A stretch of DNA of 64,000 bases. Origin: Thermosynechococcaceae cyanobacterium Okahandja (GTDB lineage: Bacteria > Cyanobacteriota > Cyanobacteriia > Thermosynechococcales > Thermosynechococcaceae). Where the stretch lies: positions 2,046,001 through 2,110,000 of the forward strand of contig CP136945.1 of NCBI GenBank assembly GCA_041530395.1. The letters are read 5' to 3'. Below are positions 45,534 through 55,110 of the stretch, in pieces (position 1 is the first letter of the stretch; the number at the start of each line of letters is the position of its first letter). A program made the position numbers and the translations under genes. Under the pieces are notes generated by a model, which was not told where the DNA came from, did not search any database, and was given only the letters and a program-made list of their open reading frames with translations.

Positions 45534-47291
45534 TCATGCGTGGAGCGTTTCAACCCGAATCCATGGCGCATAGGGATTGATAAACCCACTCACCTTAATC
45601 GGTTGACCGGTGACGCAGGCTTGCAAACGGTCATTCATACTCGAGCGCAGGGTTACCAACGGCCAGGGGCGATCGCCCACACGGAGTTGGTACTGCTGTT
45701 CCCCGAGCCGTTGAAACTCACCGCAAAGGGACACGAGATTTTGCAGGGATGGTTCTGGCTCCGGGGTTTGTAGTGGTGCGTAGCCGCAGGTCAAGCGTTC
45801 AGGTTCTAGGGTACGGAGGGCATGACATTGCCAATAGGTCCATTCGGAATGCTCAGGCGGCAGGTTAAAAAAGGGGATAATGGCTTGGCGATGCTGCGTA
45901 ATCAGGGGTGTGAGGTCGAGGCTATCGACCAAGTCCCGGGGCTGTTGGTTTTGTTGCTGCGCTGTAGCCGCCAACCAACCTGCCGCTTGGCCAATACCCA
46001 TCACGACGGGTTGTAGGCGGGTGGCACCATTGGCGATGTGGGTCACCGAGATATTCTTTTCGGCGACTAACAAGCCGTCAATGTTTTGGGGAATTAAACA
46101 GGTGTAGGGAATCACAAAGGGCGTTCCCGTCCAGCGGCCTCCCCAGCGGATGGATTTGGGTGCCAAGGGGAACTCGAAGCCCGGATAATGGTGATCGTTG
46201 GCATAATTGCCGATCGCTACCCCGGTATATCGGCCAGTAGGACTCAACGGCGGGGCTGCCACCATTCCCCCAGCCACAGGCAGAATATCCTGCTCCCGCA
46301 GGGTGGTCAGGCCAATGAGTCGCCGACTTTCGCGGTAGTAGGGATGCAGGGCGTAAGCGCCGCCCCCCAGATGGTTCGGCAGGGTCGGGAAGCTGTCGGT
46401 GGCCAACCCATAGCGCCGCCCCAAGTGGCGTTGGATATAGCAGGCAAAATCTTGGCTGTGCCAGCGGGCTTCTTGTAAAACGGCCTGTTTGGCAGTGGCA
46501 GACTGCACCAATCGCCCAAGGTTGACCCCGTAGTCATTCCCCTGCTGCGGCCAATTGAGCATGAAGCGATCGCCCGGCAGGCGGCCATAGTTCAAAAAGT
46601 GTTCCGGATCGTAGCCGTCCCATGCCCCCTCAAACTTGCGCTCATCCCACAGGGGAGAAGGCGGAATGTCCGGTGCGGTTTCCCCCTCGCCGTAATCTTG
46701 CAGGATCACCACCCAAGTGGGGGCTTGCACCGGATACGTATCGGTTAGGGTATTGGCAGCCACGGGGGCGGAAGGTTCACCCGTTTCGGCTTGCCACTCC
46801 CAGCCCCAACGGTGGGGAATTTCCCCCAAGGCCAAGAGGTCTCCGAGTTCGGTGGCATCAATCGTAATATTTGCCCGCACTGTCAATGTGGTAAACTCTA
46901 CTCCGGCCACGCGATCGCCCTGACGCAGTACCGCTTGGGGTGCTTGCCCTGAGATCCATCTGAGATGGGGGGTTGCCTTCACCCAATCCGCGAATAGAGC
47001 CGCGGCCACCTTTGGCTCAAAGGTAAAGAAACTCACCCAAGCGTGATCCAAGCCGTGGGGCTGCCGCCGCGCAATGCCCTGCAGAAACTCCCCCCACAGA
47101 CCCGTTTGCCATGCCCGTAGCTCATTCCCATCCGGTGCCACAACTCCGGCACTGCTGAGCATCCCCCCCAGCCACGGCTCCTCGCTCACCAGCAGCGTAT
47201 TCACACCACACCGTGCCGCCGTTAGGGCCGCAGCAACCCCGCCCGTGCCGCCCCCCACCACAAGAATTTCAGTCTGGATTGTCTCCGGCAT
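45534..47291 (-). CDS. FAD-dependent oxidoreductase
   Basis: A 585-residue flavoprotein of the FAD-dependent oxidoreductase (PF12831-like) group. The N-terminal dinucleotide-binding motif is ILVVGGGTGGVAAALTAARCG, split by the start of the Rossmann fold. A second nucleotide-contact segment is ANITIDATELGDLLAL, and a C-terminal FAD motif lies near IPQNIDGLLVAEKNISVTH. ATG at 47291 puts the FAD motif at the N-terminus; ten further in-frame residues lie upstream. The substrate is unknown. The group includes enzymes annotated as xanthan lyases and similar, so no function should be assumed. Confidence 0.83.
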   Translation of the reverse strand: MPETIQTEILVVGGGTGGVAAALTAARCGVNTLLVSEEPWLGGMLSSAGVVAPDGNELRAWQTGLWGEFLQGIARRQPHGLDHAWVSFFTFEPKVAAALFADWVKATPHLRWISGQAPQAVLRQGDRVAGVEFTTLTVRANITIDATELGDLLALGEIPHRWGWEWQAETGEPSAPVAANTLTDTYPVQAPTWVVILQDYGEGETAPDIPPSPLWDERKFEGAWDGYDPEHFLNYGRLPGDRFMLNWPQQGNDYGVNLGRLVQSATAKQAVLQEARWHSQDFACYIQRHLGRRYGLATDSFPTLPNHLGGGAYALHPYYRESRRLIGLTTLREQDILPVAGGMVAAPPLSPTGRYTGVAIGNYANDHHYPGFEFPLAPKSIRWGGRWTGTPFVIPYTCLIPQNIDGLLVAEKNISVTHIANGATRLQPVVMGIGQAAGWLAATAQQQNQQPRDLVDSLDLTPLITQHRQAIIPFFNLPPEHSEWTYWQCHALRTLEPERLTCGYAPLQTPEPEPSLQNLVSLCGEFQRLGEQQYQLRVGDRPWPLVTLRSSMNDRLQACVTGQPIKVSGFINPYAPWIRVETLHA

Positions 47292-47380
47292 CTCGGGATG
47301 TTGCAAAAAGTGAAACCACAATTGTATGCCGCCATTGCTTGTTTAGGCTAGGGAGTAGCCCAACCCTTAGGACTGATCCA

Positions 47381-48844
47381 ATGTCTGCGCCACTAAAGCT
47401 GACCCTCGCCCTTGCGGCTGTATTTAGTCTAGGACTGAGTTTATTGGGGCGATCGCACCCCCAAGGAAATACCATCATGATCCAACCTGCTCAGAGTCAA
47501 CCCAGTTGGGGCATTGAGCCGCCGCCTTCTGAACCTACTCCCCCTACGGCCTACGATCGCTACCGCCAAGTGATTGAGCAAACCCGCCGCATGATCCACA
47601 ACCCCGAAGCCCAACGTTTGGCACAGCAGTACGGCCTCAACATCCTTGATGTGACGTGGGAAGATACCGGTCGCTATCACAACTCAGCGGTAGGCCCCAA
47701 CATCAGCGACATGACCATTCAAATTCAACAGTATAACCCCCGCACTAAAACCTACGAACTCAGCCTCATGCCGGTAATTCGCTTCCCCAATTTTAGCGAT
47801 CGCACCGCCGACATTCCCCTTGAGCGCTTCTTTATCCTTGTGGGTAATGAAAAAGGTAAAGAACTCCAGCGGGTGAGCCTCAAAGAGTTCTTAGGGAATT
47901 TCCGTAACTACTTACACAACCCGCGCTCGTGGGCCGGAAATCGGCGTTCACTGCTTGCCCCCCGCGACAGCCACGTCCTTGTCAGTGCCCAAGCCTGCTT
48001 CTTGCCCATTCCCAGCCAAGGGGATGCCACGTTTAACCCCGTCCTGTTCAATTACCAAAGCTACGAGAAAAATCCAGCGGTCTTAGCCATTCTCGTTACC
48101 CGCCAGGGCACCAGTGCCACAATTATTGATAACAAGCGGGATGCCTTTGAAGCGGGAATGACGTGGGGGCAGCGGCTCTTCTTCAACAAAAATGGCGATC
48201 GCGCCAGCTTAGTCGGTCAGCGAGCCAGCGACTTTGGCGTTAGTAGCGGCAGCGGTGAGATCACCTCCGCCCAAGCAGAAGCGGCTGGCATGAACATGGT
48301 CATGCTCATTCAAGTGCCCCTCAAGCAAACACCACGGCCACGCAAGCCGATGTCCGTATTCCCTGCCCCCACGGCTGTCTTTGAGGCGGCTCCCTCCGCG
48401 GGTCAGCGCTCTAATGTTGAGGCCGCCGTGATTAGCTACGGCAAAGTGGAAGGCCCCTTTACCGAAATTGATAACTTGCCCATCGAACGGGATCCGCGCT
48501 TTCCGGTGCGTGTGACGGTGCAGTTCTACAAAGCCACCGATAACGGTGTTGTCTCCGCCGCCGATATGCGCCACATTAACGATCAGATTGCCAAAGTCTA
48601 TAGTAATGCCGACTATGTTGGCAGCCTAGTCATTGATGGTGATACAGGCCGACCGACAGAATACACCGGCAGTAAGCAGGAACCCCCCGGCTGGTGGGAT
48701 GACTTTTGGCAGCGCCATCAGCAAAATACCGGTCAAAGCCGTGAAGAAGCCCTTGAAATGCTGCGCCGCCTCCGGGGAGAACATTGGATGCCCCGCTCTC
48801 AAGCAGAACTAGAGCAAGCCCTCAAGGCCTTGACCCAGCCCTAG
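47381..48844 (+). CDS. Exported protein of unknown function
   Basis: A 487-residue protein starting at ATG 47381, with AGGA eight bases upstream; the longer frame that begins at 47213 overlaps the divergent FAD gene and is not used. The N-terminus (MSAPLKLTLALAAVFSLGLS) is a signal peptide or anchor. A proline-rich stretch follows (GIEPPPSEPTPPTAYDRY). The rest contains beta-rich segments and two phrases, RNYLHNPRSWAGNRRSLLAPRD and PGWWDDFWQRHQQN (the first given in two halves elsewhere). I do not recognise a family. Confidence 0.78.
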   Translation: MSAPLKLTLALAAVFSLGLSLLGRSHPQGNTIMIQPAQSQPSWGIEPPPSEPTPPTAYDRYRQVIEQTRRMIHNPEAQRLAQQYGLNILDVTWEDTGRYHNSAVGPNISDMTIQIQQYNPRTKTYELSLMPVIRFPNFSDRTADIPLERFFILVGNEKGKELQRVSLKEFLGNFRNYLHNPRSWAGNRRSLLAPRDSHVLVSAQACFLPIPSQGDATFNPVLFNYQSYEKNPAVLAILVTRQGTSATIIDNKRDAFEAGMTWGQRLFFNKNGDRASLVGQRASDFGVSSGSGEITSAQAEAAGMNMVMLIQVPLKQTPRPRKPMSVFPAPTAVFEAAPSAGQRSNVEAAVISYGKVEGPFTEIDNLPIERDPRFPVRVTVQFYKATDNGVVSAADMRHINDQIAKVYSNADYVGSLVIDGDTGRPTEYTGSKQEPPGWWDDFWQRHQQNTGQSREEALEMLRRLRGEHWMPRSQAELEQALKALTQP

Positions 48845-48851
48845 ATCACTA

Positions 48852-48884
48852 GCCCCGCCCCCACCTTGGGAGAGGGGTTGGGGC
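48852..48884. repeat. C/G-rich hairpin after the exported-protein gene
   Basis: GCCCC (48852-48856) and GGGGC (48880-48884), with inner CCCC/GGGG pairing, form a strong stem. The sequence resembles dispersed cyanobacterial C-rich palindromes and may end the transcript. It is followed by AAAAAC rather than a T run, so it is not a classic intrinsic terminator. The remaining bases to 49031 show nothing recognisable. Confidence 0.5.
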
Positions 48885-49031
48885 AAAAACGGCTTGTGCT
48901 TTAGAGGACGGTAACAATACCGATCAAGCTCACCGGACGCAGATAACCTTGACAACTCACCGTTCAGCTTGCAGCGTTCCGGTGCAGCGACTTGTTAGCT
49001 AGTTAGCACTACCACTGCACTGATGCCCATG

Positions 49032-49697
49032 TTAATCACTATGATTAAGCCAAAATTCTCTGATTTTAGCAAAGTGAATCAATCTCGCCTCAATTTTAGC
49101 GATTTCACGTGGGTAAAACTCTGCCAGAGCATCGCATAACTCCAGCATCCATTGTTTACGGGAATAACCAGGATTAACGGTTAGCACATTTGAGTTGGCA
49201 ATCTGAATTTGACCCCAGCCTAAAGCTCCTATTGTTAAGCAATCCCACCCCAAAAACTCAATTGGTACAAATGTGACTCTCTCAACTTCTACGCGAGTTC
49301 CCTCAACATCATAAGCAACCATCAGAACTGCAAAGACATTTTTATCTGACTCATAGAAACGAGCAAGTCGTTCTACAGAAGTCAGATTGGGCATATTGAA
49401 CTTTGTACTCAGTCTATGCGTCTTTACATCAATTACGTAGTAGAAGCCATTATCATCCTCAAAAGCCAGATCAGCCATTGCTCTTCGGGCAAAACTTGCT
49501 GAGTAGTTTTTGCAGACATCTTCGCCGAGTACTTGTTGTAGATTGCTACCAAGAATGTCTTGAATTGCATCACCAACTGCTCTGGTACTGTTTGCAGTAG
49601 AGGCAGATAGATAGTCTTTTTGAGAATTCAGAAACTCTCTGATAGATTCTTGAACCTCATCAAATTTTTCACTGTAGAAAATCTGGCTTTTTTCCAT
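49032..49697 (-). CDS. Putative type II restriction endonuclease (PD-(D/E)xK)
   Basis: A 221-residue protein. A candidate nuclease core is D76 (RRAMADLAFEDD), followed 14 residues later by D90-V-K92 (YYVIDVKTHRL), the D...(D/E)xK pattern of type II restriction enzymes such as EcoRV (D74, D90, K92). It starts six bases after the stop of a DNA methyltransferase gene on the same strand, the usual arrangement of a restriction-modification pair. The region is AT-rich and has no HIP1 sites, which suggests transfer. The recognition sequence cannot be read from the protein. Confidence 0.75.
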   Translation of the reverse strand: MEKSQIFYSEKFDEVQESIREFLNSQKDYLSASTANSTRAVGDAIQDILGSNLQQVLGEDVCKNYSASFARRAMADLAFEDDNGFYYVIDVKTHRLSTKFNMPNLTSVERLARFYESDKNVFAVLMVAYDVEGTRVEVERVTFVPIEFLGWDCLTIGALGWGQIQIANSNVLTVNPGYSRKQWMLELCDALAEFYPREIAKIEARLIHFAKIREFWLNHSD

Positions 49698-49703
49698 TGA
49701 AAA

Positions 49704-50735
49704 CTATGGCTCCGTTAGCAGAAAAAGCTCTTGCTGTTGAGATACCCTGCCGTTACCGTTTCGAGCGTTACGCTTCTTATCAACAGAACGCACCTGCTCA
49801 TTTAATGTATTTCTTTCCCAAAACACTCCTTCAGAGTAACCCTGAATTGAAGGCTCGATATCAGCAATCTCAAGACGCTTTTCAGCTAAACAAGCGTACA
49901 TTTCGTCAATCTCTACACCAAAATATTTCCTGCCTAATTTCTTGGCAACCACAGATGTTGTTCCTGAGCCAAGAAAAGGATCGAAAACAACATCTCCAGG
50001 ATTAGAACTAGCAAGAACGACTTTGGCAACTAACTTTTCTGGCTTTTGAGTTGGATGATCTGTGTTCTCTGGCATTGACCAGAAAGGAATAGTTAAATCT
50101 GTCCATAGATTAGATGGGTGAGTAAGACGATAGTTTCCTTGCTCTGTCATATTCCAATCTTTTGGGGTGCCATTCACGGTGTAAGGAGCTATTACTTTCC
50201 GTTTCAGTTTGACTGCATCTACGTTGAACGTATATGCATCAGAAACTGTACAAAACCAGATATCCTCCGATGAGTTTTTCCAGTTCTTGCTTGCTCCACG
50301 CCCTTTTTCTCGTTCCCATGTAATACGGTTACGAACTTGAAAACGATTTCTAACTGCCTCAAATACAGCGGGGGAGGATTGCCAGTCACAACATATATAA
50401 ATTGAAGAGGTAGGCTTTAAGAGTCTTTCAAGACCAGACAAAAATGCATCTAGCCAATCTGTATATGTGTCTAAATTTTTTTTCTTAAAACTACTAGAGT
50501 TAAATGTTTTATTCAGATTGTAAGGTGGATCAATAAACAACAAATCAACAGACTGTTTTGGCAGGAAATCCATTACTTGAAACAAGTCTTGGTTAATCGT
50601 GCGATTGAGTACTTCCTGCAAACTCACAGATTTATCCAACCGCAGTAGCTTTTGTTTGTATTTTGCTTTTTCCTCGTCCTTCAGAGTAATTGTCCTATTT
50701 CGGGGGGCACGTTTCTTATTGTTCAGCATAGTCAA
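49704..50735 (-). CDS. DNA adenine/cytosine-N4 methyltransferase of a type II R-M system
   Basis: A 343-residue amino-methyltransferase. The catalytic motif IV is FIDPPYNL (near residue 68) and the AdoMet-binding motif I is VFDPFLGSGTTSVVA in the C-terminal half. Catalytic-first order places it in the beta class, as in HinfI-type enzymes. It would protect the host from the adjacent nuclease. Base composition is clearly more AT-rich than flanking genes, and HIP1 sites are missing. ATG at 50735 or 50729 could be the start. Confidence 0.9.
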   Translation of the reverse strand: MTMLNNKKRAPRNRTITLKDEEKAKYKQKLLRLDKSVSLQEVLNRTINQDLFQVMDFLPKQSVDLLFIDPPYNLNKTFNSSSFKKKNLDTYTDWLDAFLSGLERLLKPTSSIYICCDWQSSPAVFEAVRNRFQVRNRITWEREKGRGASKNWKNSSEDIWFCTVSDAYTFNVDAVKLKRKVIAPYTVNGTPKDWNMTEQGNYRLTHPSNLWTDLTIPFWSMPENTDHPTQKPEKLVAKVVLASSNPGDVVFDPFLGSGTTSVVAKKLGRKYFGVEIDEMYACLAEKRLEIADIEPSIQGYSEGVFWERNTLNEQVRSVDKKRNARNGNGRVSQQQELFLLTEP

Positions 50736-50965
50736 TCATGAGCTAGGAGTGGAATTCATAAATGCACTAACCCAAGAGTAGTACATTTGTGAGCTTAAGC
50801 AATTGGCTCCTTAGCTTACCAGATTTTGGCAATACAGTTTCATGGCTTTGTAAGTTTTTCGGTTCGAGTAAGCTTAATACTTGTGATTTCTGATACCCAC
50901 GAGGAACCGTTTGGTAACGCCACGACCAAGAAACGAAGCCAGCTAATTGTTTAATATAACGAAGT
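50736..50965. other. AT-rich gap upstream of the methyltransferase gene
   Basis: About 230 bases between the R-M pair and the LivF-type ATPase gene. A minus-strand frame (50767-50991) runs through it, but it starts inside the ATPase gene and has no recognisable similarity. The 10-mer GGTAACGCCA occurs at about 50911 and 50981, the second copy at the ATPase 3' end. It may mark one border of the inserted segment. Confidence 0.3.
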
Positions 50966-51688
50966 TCAGGGGTGTGCCCGGGTAACGCCAAGGTATAACT
51001 CCCCTACTTTGGGATCATTGAGCAGGTCAGTGCCAAGACCCTCGTAGCGATCTTTACCCATTTCAAGTACGTAACCGCGATCGCTCATGGCTAAAGCCTT
51101 ACGGGCATTTTGCTCCACCAAAATAATTGCCGTACCCTGGGCATTAATCTCCTTGATTTTGGCAAACACATCCGTGACCAGCGCCGGGGAAAGTGCCGCC
51201 GACGGTTCATCCAGAATCAGAATGCGTGGGTTGAGCATCATCGCCCGCCCCATGGCCAGCATTTGCCGCTCGCCGCCTGAGAGGGTACCCGCCCGCTGCT
51301 GACGGCGTTCCCACAGCCGCGGAAAGGTATCATAGACCCGTCGCTTGAGGGATTGAATGTCCCCGGCAGTGATGAAGGCTCCCATTTCAAGGTTTTCTTC
51401 TACCGTGAGGGTACGGAACACATTGGCAATTTGCGGCACGTAGCCAATGCCCCTTTTGACCACTTGATTGGGGCGCAAGTAGGTAATATCTTCCCCCTCA
51501 AGGGTAATGGTGCCGCGACGCGGCGTGAGCAGCCCCGCAATGGTTTTGGCGAGGGTGGATTTCCCCGCGCCGTTGGGGCCAATGAGAGAAACTAACTCGC
51601 CCGCTTCAAGACGAATGTTGACTCCCCGCAAGATGTCCACATCTGGAATGTAACCCCCATAGACATCGCAAACCTGTAGCAAGCTCAT
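50966..51688 (-). CDS. Amino-acid ABC transporter ATP-binding protein (LivF/NatE type)
   Basis: A 240-residue ATPase of the branched-chain/neutral amino acid importer class. Walker A is GPNGAGKSTLAK, the signature LSGGERQMLAMGRAM, Walker B LILDEPSAALS, and the H-loop region ILVEQNARKALAMS, all typical of LivF. In cyanobacteria the closest role is NatE of the N-I neutral amino acid permease, whose other subunits are usually encoded elsewhere. It stands alone here, divergent from the CO2-uptake operon. UrtE of urea transport is a related alternative. Confidence 0.88.
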   Translation of the reverse strand: MSLLQVCDVYGGYIPDVDILRGVNIRLEAGELVSLIGPNGAGKSTLAKTIAGLLTPRRGTITLEGEDITYLRPNQVVKRGIGYVPQIANVFRTLTVEENLEMGAFITAGDIQSLKRRVYDTFPRLWERRQQRAGTLSGGERQMLAMGRAMMLNPRILILDEPSAALSPALVTDVFAKIKEINAQGTAIILVEQNARKALAMSDRGYVLEMGKDRYEGLGTDLLNDPKVGELYLGVTRAHP

Positions 51689-51799
51689 GGCGCAAGGGCA
51701 AGAATCTTACAGGCAACATCTTAGCAATCTATGGTGCGGGTTATACTGAAGGATGCTTCTGCCCAAACATTCTCAAGACTACAACAGTCCTTCTGTGCC

Positions 51800-53629
51800 A
51801 TGCCAAGTTCGCTTTTAGAGACTAGTTGGTGGGTACCCTGCTATGGCCTAGTGGGAGCCACCCTTACCTTACCTTGGGCAACGGGTTACGTGCGACGCAC
51901 AGGGCCACGACCCGCCGCTTATTTTAATCTACTGATGACGCTGGCGGCCTTTGTCCATGGCCTGTTGTTATTCCAACAGACGCGCAGTGGAGCCACGGCA
52001 ACGATTGTCTGGCATTGGCTGCAAGCGCCCGGGCTAGATTTGTCCTTTTCGCTGCTCATCAATAACGTCACCATTGGTGCCATGGAGTTGGTGACGGGTC
52101 TGAGCATTCTGGCACAGATTTTTGCCCTTGGCTATCTCGAAAAAGATTGGGGGATGGCGCGGTTCTTTGCCTTGATGGGCTTTTTTGAGGCGGCCTTAAG
52201 CGGCATTGCCCTCAGTAACTCCCTGCTGTTGAGCTATGGCTTGCTGGAGGTGCTCACCCTCTCTACTTACCTGTTGATTGGGTTCTGGTATGCGCAGCCA
52301 CTGGTGGTGAAAGCAGCGCGGGATGCCTTTTTAACCAAGCGGGTGGGGGATATTCTGCTGCTGATGGGAGTGGTGGCAGTGGGTAGTTTGGCGGGCAGCT
52401 ATGACTTCACCGCCCTTTACGACTGGGCAGAAACGGCTCATCTACCAGACGGGTGGGGACTGCTGCTGGGCCTGGCCCTAATTGCCGGACCAACGGGTAA
52501 ATGCGCCCAAGTGCCCTTGCACCTATGGCTCGATGAGGCGATGGAAGGGCCAAATCCGGCTTCGATTATGCGCAATTCGGTGGTAGTAGCGGCGGGTGCC
52601 TATATCCTGATCAAATTGCAGCCCATCCTCGTGGTTTGCCCGGGGGCTAACGCGGCGCTGATTCTCATTGGGACGGTCACAGCCATTAGTGAATCGTTGG
52701 TGTCCATTGCTCAGATTGATATTAAGCGGGCGTTGTCCCACTCAACGAGTGTGTACTTAGGGCTGGTCTTTATTGGCGTGGGTACCAACTGGACGGATTT
52801 TGCCCTGTTTGTGCTGCTGACTCATGCCATTGCCAAAGCACTGCTGTTCATGAGTATTGGCAGTGTCATTATGACCACCAACTGCCAAGATCTCACCGAG
52901 TTGGGGGGACTGGGGGGGCGAATGCCGGCCACCAGTTCTGCCTTTGTCATGGGTGGTTTATCGCTGATTGGCCTGCTCCCCTTGGGGGCGTTTTGGTCGT
53001 TTTATCGCGGCATCAGCCACTATTGGTTGACGGCTCCTGCCCTTGTGGGGTTGATTCTGGTGGTAAATACCCTCACGGCGGTGAATTTAACGCGGGTCTT
53101 TCGACTAGTGTTTTTAGGGTCAGCCCAGCCCAAAACCCGCCGCGCTCCAGAAGTACCTTGGCCGCTGGCGGTTCCTATGGTCACACTGAGCATTTTGAAC
53201 TTGCTGGTGCCCGTTATTTTGCAGCGGCTCCAGTTACTGCCTGTGTCTATTAACTGGACGATTGTGGCGCTGTTGGTGATCTCTGGACTGTTTGGGGTGC
53301 TCTTGGGCGGCTTTGTGACCCTCAAGCGCAGTTGGACGCGCCCAATCAAGGTGCCGTTGCGCTTTGTCCAAGACCTGCTGGCCTACGATTTTTACATTGA
53401 AGAACTCTATCGCTACACGGTCATCGCGGCGGTGCGATCGCTCTCGCAACTGAGTGCTTGGGTGGATCGCCACATTGTAGATCGCATTGTTAATACAGCG
53501 GGGGCCGCCTCCCTCGTGGGGGGAGAACTGCTGAAGTACAGCGCTACAGGTCAATCCCAAGCGTATTTGCTACTGGTATTTGTGGGGGTGGCCATTCTAG
53601 GAGGGGCGATCGCGTGGTTACTGCTGTGA
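51800..53629 (+). CDS. ndhF4: NDH-1 subunit NdhF4 (CO2-uptake complex)
   Basis: A 609-residue NdhF-family proton-pumping subunit with about 14-16 membrane helices. The N-terminus (LLETSWWVPCYGLVGA) and the central GPTGKCAQVPLHLWLDEAME are typical of the NdhF3/F4 branch. ATG at 51800 is chosen because it matches homologues; an earlier ATG at 51731 precedes a possible -10 (TATACT, 51742-51747). The operon with ndhD and a CupB-type gene and no cupS points to the low-affinity, constitutive NDH-1MS' complex, so NdhF4 rather than NdhF3. Confidence 0.88.
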   Translation: MPSSLLETSWWVPCYGLVGATLTLPWATGYVRRTGPRPAAYFNLLMTLAAFVHGLLLFQQTRSGATATIVWHWLQAPGLDLSFSLLINNVTIGAMELVTGLSILAQIFALGYLEKDWGMARFFALMGFFEAALSGIALSNSLLLSYGLLEVLTLSTYLLIGFWYAQPLVVKAARDAFLTKRVGDILLLMGVVAVGSLAGSYDFTALYDWAETAHLPDGWGLLLGLALIAGPTGKCAQVPLHLWLDEAMEGPNPASIMRNSVVVAAGAYILIKLQPILVVCPGANAALILIGTVTAISESLVSIAQIDIKRALSHSTSVYLGLVFIGVGTNWTDFALFVLLTHAIAKALLFMSIGSVIMTTNCQDLTELGGLGGRMPATSSAFVMGGLSLIGLLPLGAFWSFYRGISHYWLTAPALVGLILVVNTLTAVNLTRVFRLVFLGSAQPKTRRAPEVPWPLAVPMVTLSILNLLVPVILQRLQLLPVSINWTIVALLVISGLFGVLLGGFVTLKRSWTRPIKVPLRFVQDLLAYDFYIEELYRYTVIAAVRSLSQLSAWVDRHIVDRIVNTAGAASLVGGELLKYSATGQSQAYLLLVFVGVAILGGAIAWLLL

Positions 53630-55110
53630 TGCCTCTGTTGAGCCTACTGTTGCTGATTCCGTTGCTAGGTGCCCTTGCCCTCAGCCTAGTGCTGCCTGCC
53701 AGTGGGGGTCGCGCCTATCGCCATTTAGCCATGGTGGTGATGGCGATCGCCCTCGTGGCCAGCCTTGCCATTGCCCGTCTGTTTGATCCAAGTCATGGGG
53801 CACCCCAACTCAGCGAGGTACTACCGTGGCTAGAACCCCTAGGGTTAAGCTACCGCCTGAGTGTGGATGGCCTCTCCTTGCCCCTAGTAGTGCTCAATAA
53901 CGGCTTGACCCTCATTGCCCTGTGGGCGACCTCGGTCAACTTGCCGCGCCCGCGCCTCTACTATCCGCTCGTCCTGCTCCTGAATGCAGGCGTGAATGGT
54001 GCGTTTCTGGCAGACAATCTACTGCTGTTTTTCCTGTTTTATGAGCTAGAATTAATTCCTTTGTACCTACTCATTGCCATTTGGGGCGGTGCCCGCCGTA
54101 GTTATGCCGCCACTAAGTTCTTAATCTATACGGCTATTTCCGGGGTGCTTTTACTGGCGGGCTTTCTGGGGTTGGTGTGGCAAGCGGGTGCCACTTCCTT
54201 TGACTTTGACCCGCATCTTTCAACCCTGTTGCCCCTGACACCACAGTTGATTCTGCTGGGCTTAATTTTGGTGGGGTTTGGCATCAAAATTCCGCTGGTG
54301 CCCTTTCATACATGGCTACCGGATGCCCACGTGGAAGCCTCGACCCCAATTTCTGTACTGCTGGCGGGGGTACTGTTGAAGTTGGGCACCTACGGCTTGG
54401 TGCGCTTCGGGGTGCAACTGTTTCCACGGGCGTGGCACGTGCTGGCACCCGTGCTGGCCACTTGGGCGGTGGTGAGTGTGCTCTACGGTTCCCTGATGGC
54501 GATCGCTCAAACCGACATGAAAAAAATGGTGGCCTACAGTTCCATTGGCCACATGGGTTTTGTGCTCTTGGCCACGGCAACGGCTACCCCCCTCAGCATT
54601 CTAGCGGCCATTGCCCAAATGATTAGCCATGGCTTAATTTCTGCCCTTTTATTTCTGCTGGTGGGGGTCGTCTATGAAAAAACCGGCAGCCGTAACATTG
54701 AGACCTTGCGGGGGCTGCTGAACCCGGAGCGGGGGTTACCCCTCATTGGCAGCTTAATGATTGTGGGGGTGATGGCCAGTGGCGGTATTCCCGGCATGGT
54801 GGGCTTTGTGGCTGAATTTTTAATTTTTCGTAGCAGTTTTCTGACCTTTCCGGTGCAAACTCTCCTCTGTTTGGTGGGTACCGGTCTAACGGCGGTCTAT
54901 TTTCTGCTGCTGGTGAACCGCGTCTTTTTTGGGCGGCTCCCCAACCATCTGACCGAATTGCCGCCCGTTGCTTGGGGCGATCGCCTACCGGAACTGGTCT
55001 TGGCCGCGCTAATCTTGATCCTAGGGATTGTGCCCAACTGGCTAATCCACTGGAGCGAGACGACTGTTAGCCTGCTCACCCCTGCTGTTGCCACCCTACC
55101 GCTGCTATGA
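53614..55110 (+). CDS. ndhD4: NDH-1 subunit NdhD4 (CO2-uptake complex)
   Basis: A 498-residue NdhD-family antiporter-like subunit with about 14 membrane helices. The loop LVPFHTWLPDAHVEASTPISV is split from the proton channel and diagnostic for NdhD. The GTG at 53614 has an AGGAGG site (53599-53604) nine bases upstream, so I take it as the start; the ATG at 53629 would overlap the ndhF4 stop as TGATG but lacks a well-placed site. The 3' end overlaps the CupB gene by four bases. The D4 label follows from the operon. Confidence 0.88.
   Translation: MVTAVMPLLSLLLLIPLLGALALSLVLPASGGRAYRHLAMVVMAIALVASLAIARLFDPSHGAPQLSEVLPWLEPLGLSYRLSVDGLSLPLVVLNNGLTLIALWATSVNLPRPRLYYPLVLLLNAGVNGAFLADNLLLFFLFYELELIPLYLLIAIWGGARRSYAATKFLIYTAISGVLLLAGFLGLVWQAGATSFDFDPHLSTLLPLTPQLILLGLILVGFGIKIPLVPFHTWLPDAHVEASTPISVLLAGVLLKLGTYGLVRFGVQLFPRAWHVLAPVLATWAVVSVLYGSLMAIAQTDMKKMVAYSSIGHMGFVLLATATATPLSILAAIAQMISHGLISALLFLLVGVVYEKTGSRNIETLRGLLNPERGLPLIGSLMIVGVMASGGIPGMVGFVAEFLIFRSSFLTFPVQTLLCLVGTGLTAVYFLLLVNRVFFGRLPNHLTELPPVAWGDRLPELVLAALILILGIVPNWLIHWSETTVSLLTPAVATLPLL

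Noticed and set aside
50767-50991. 74-codon minus-strand frame
   Set aside because: It starts inside the LivF-type gene, has no ribosome-binding site or recognisable similarity, and has random-like composition.
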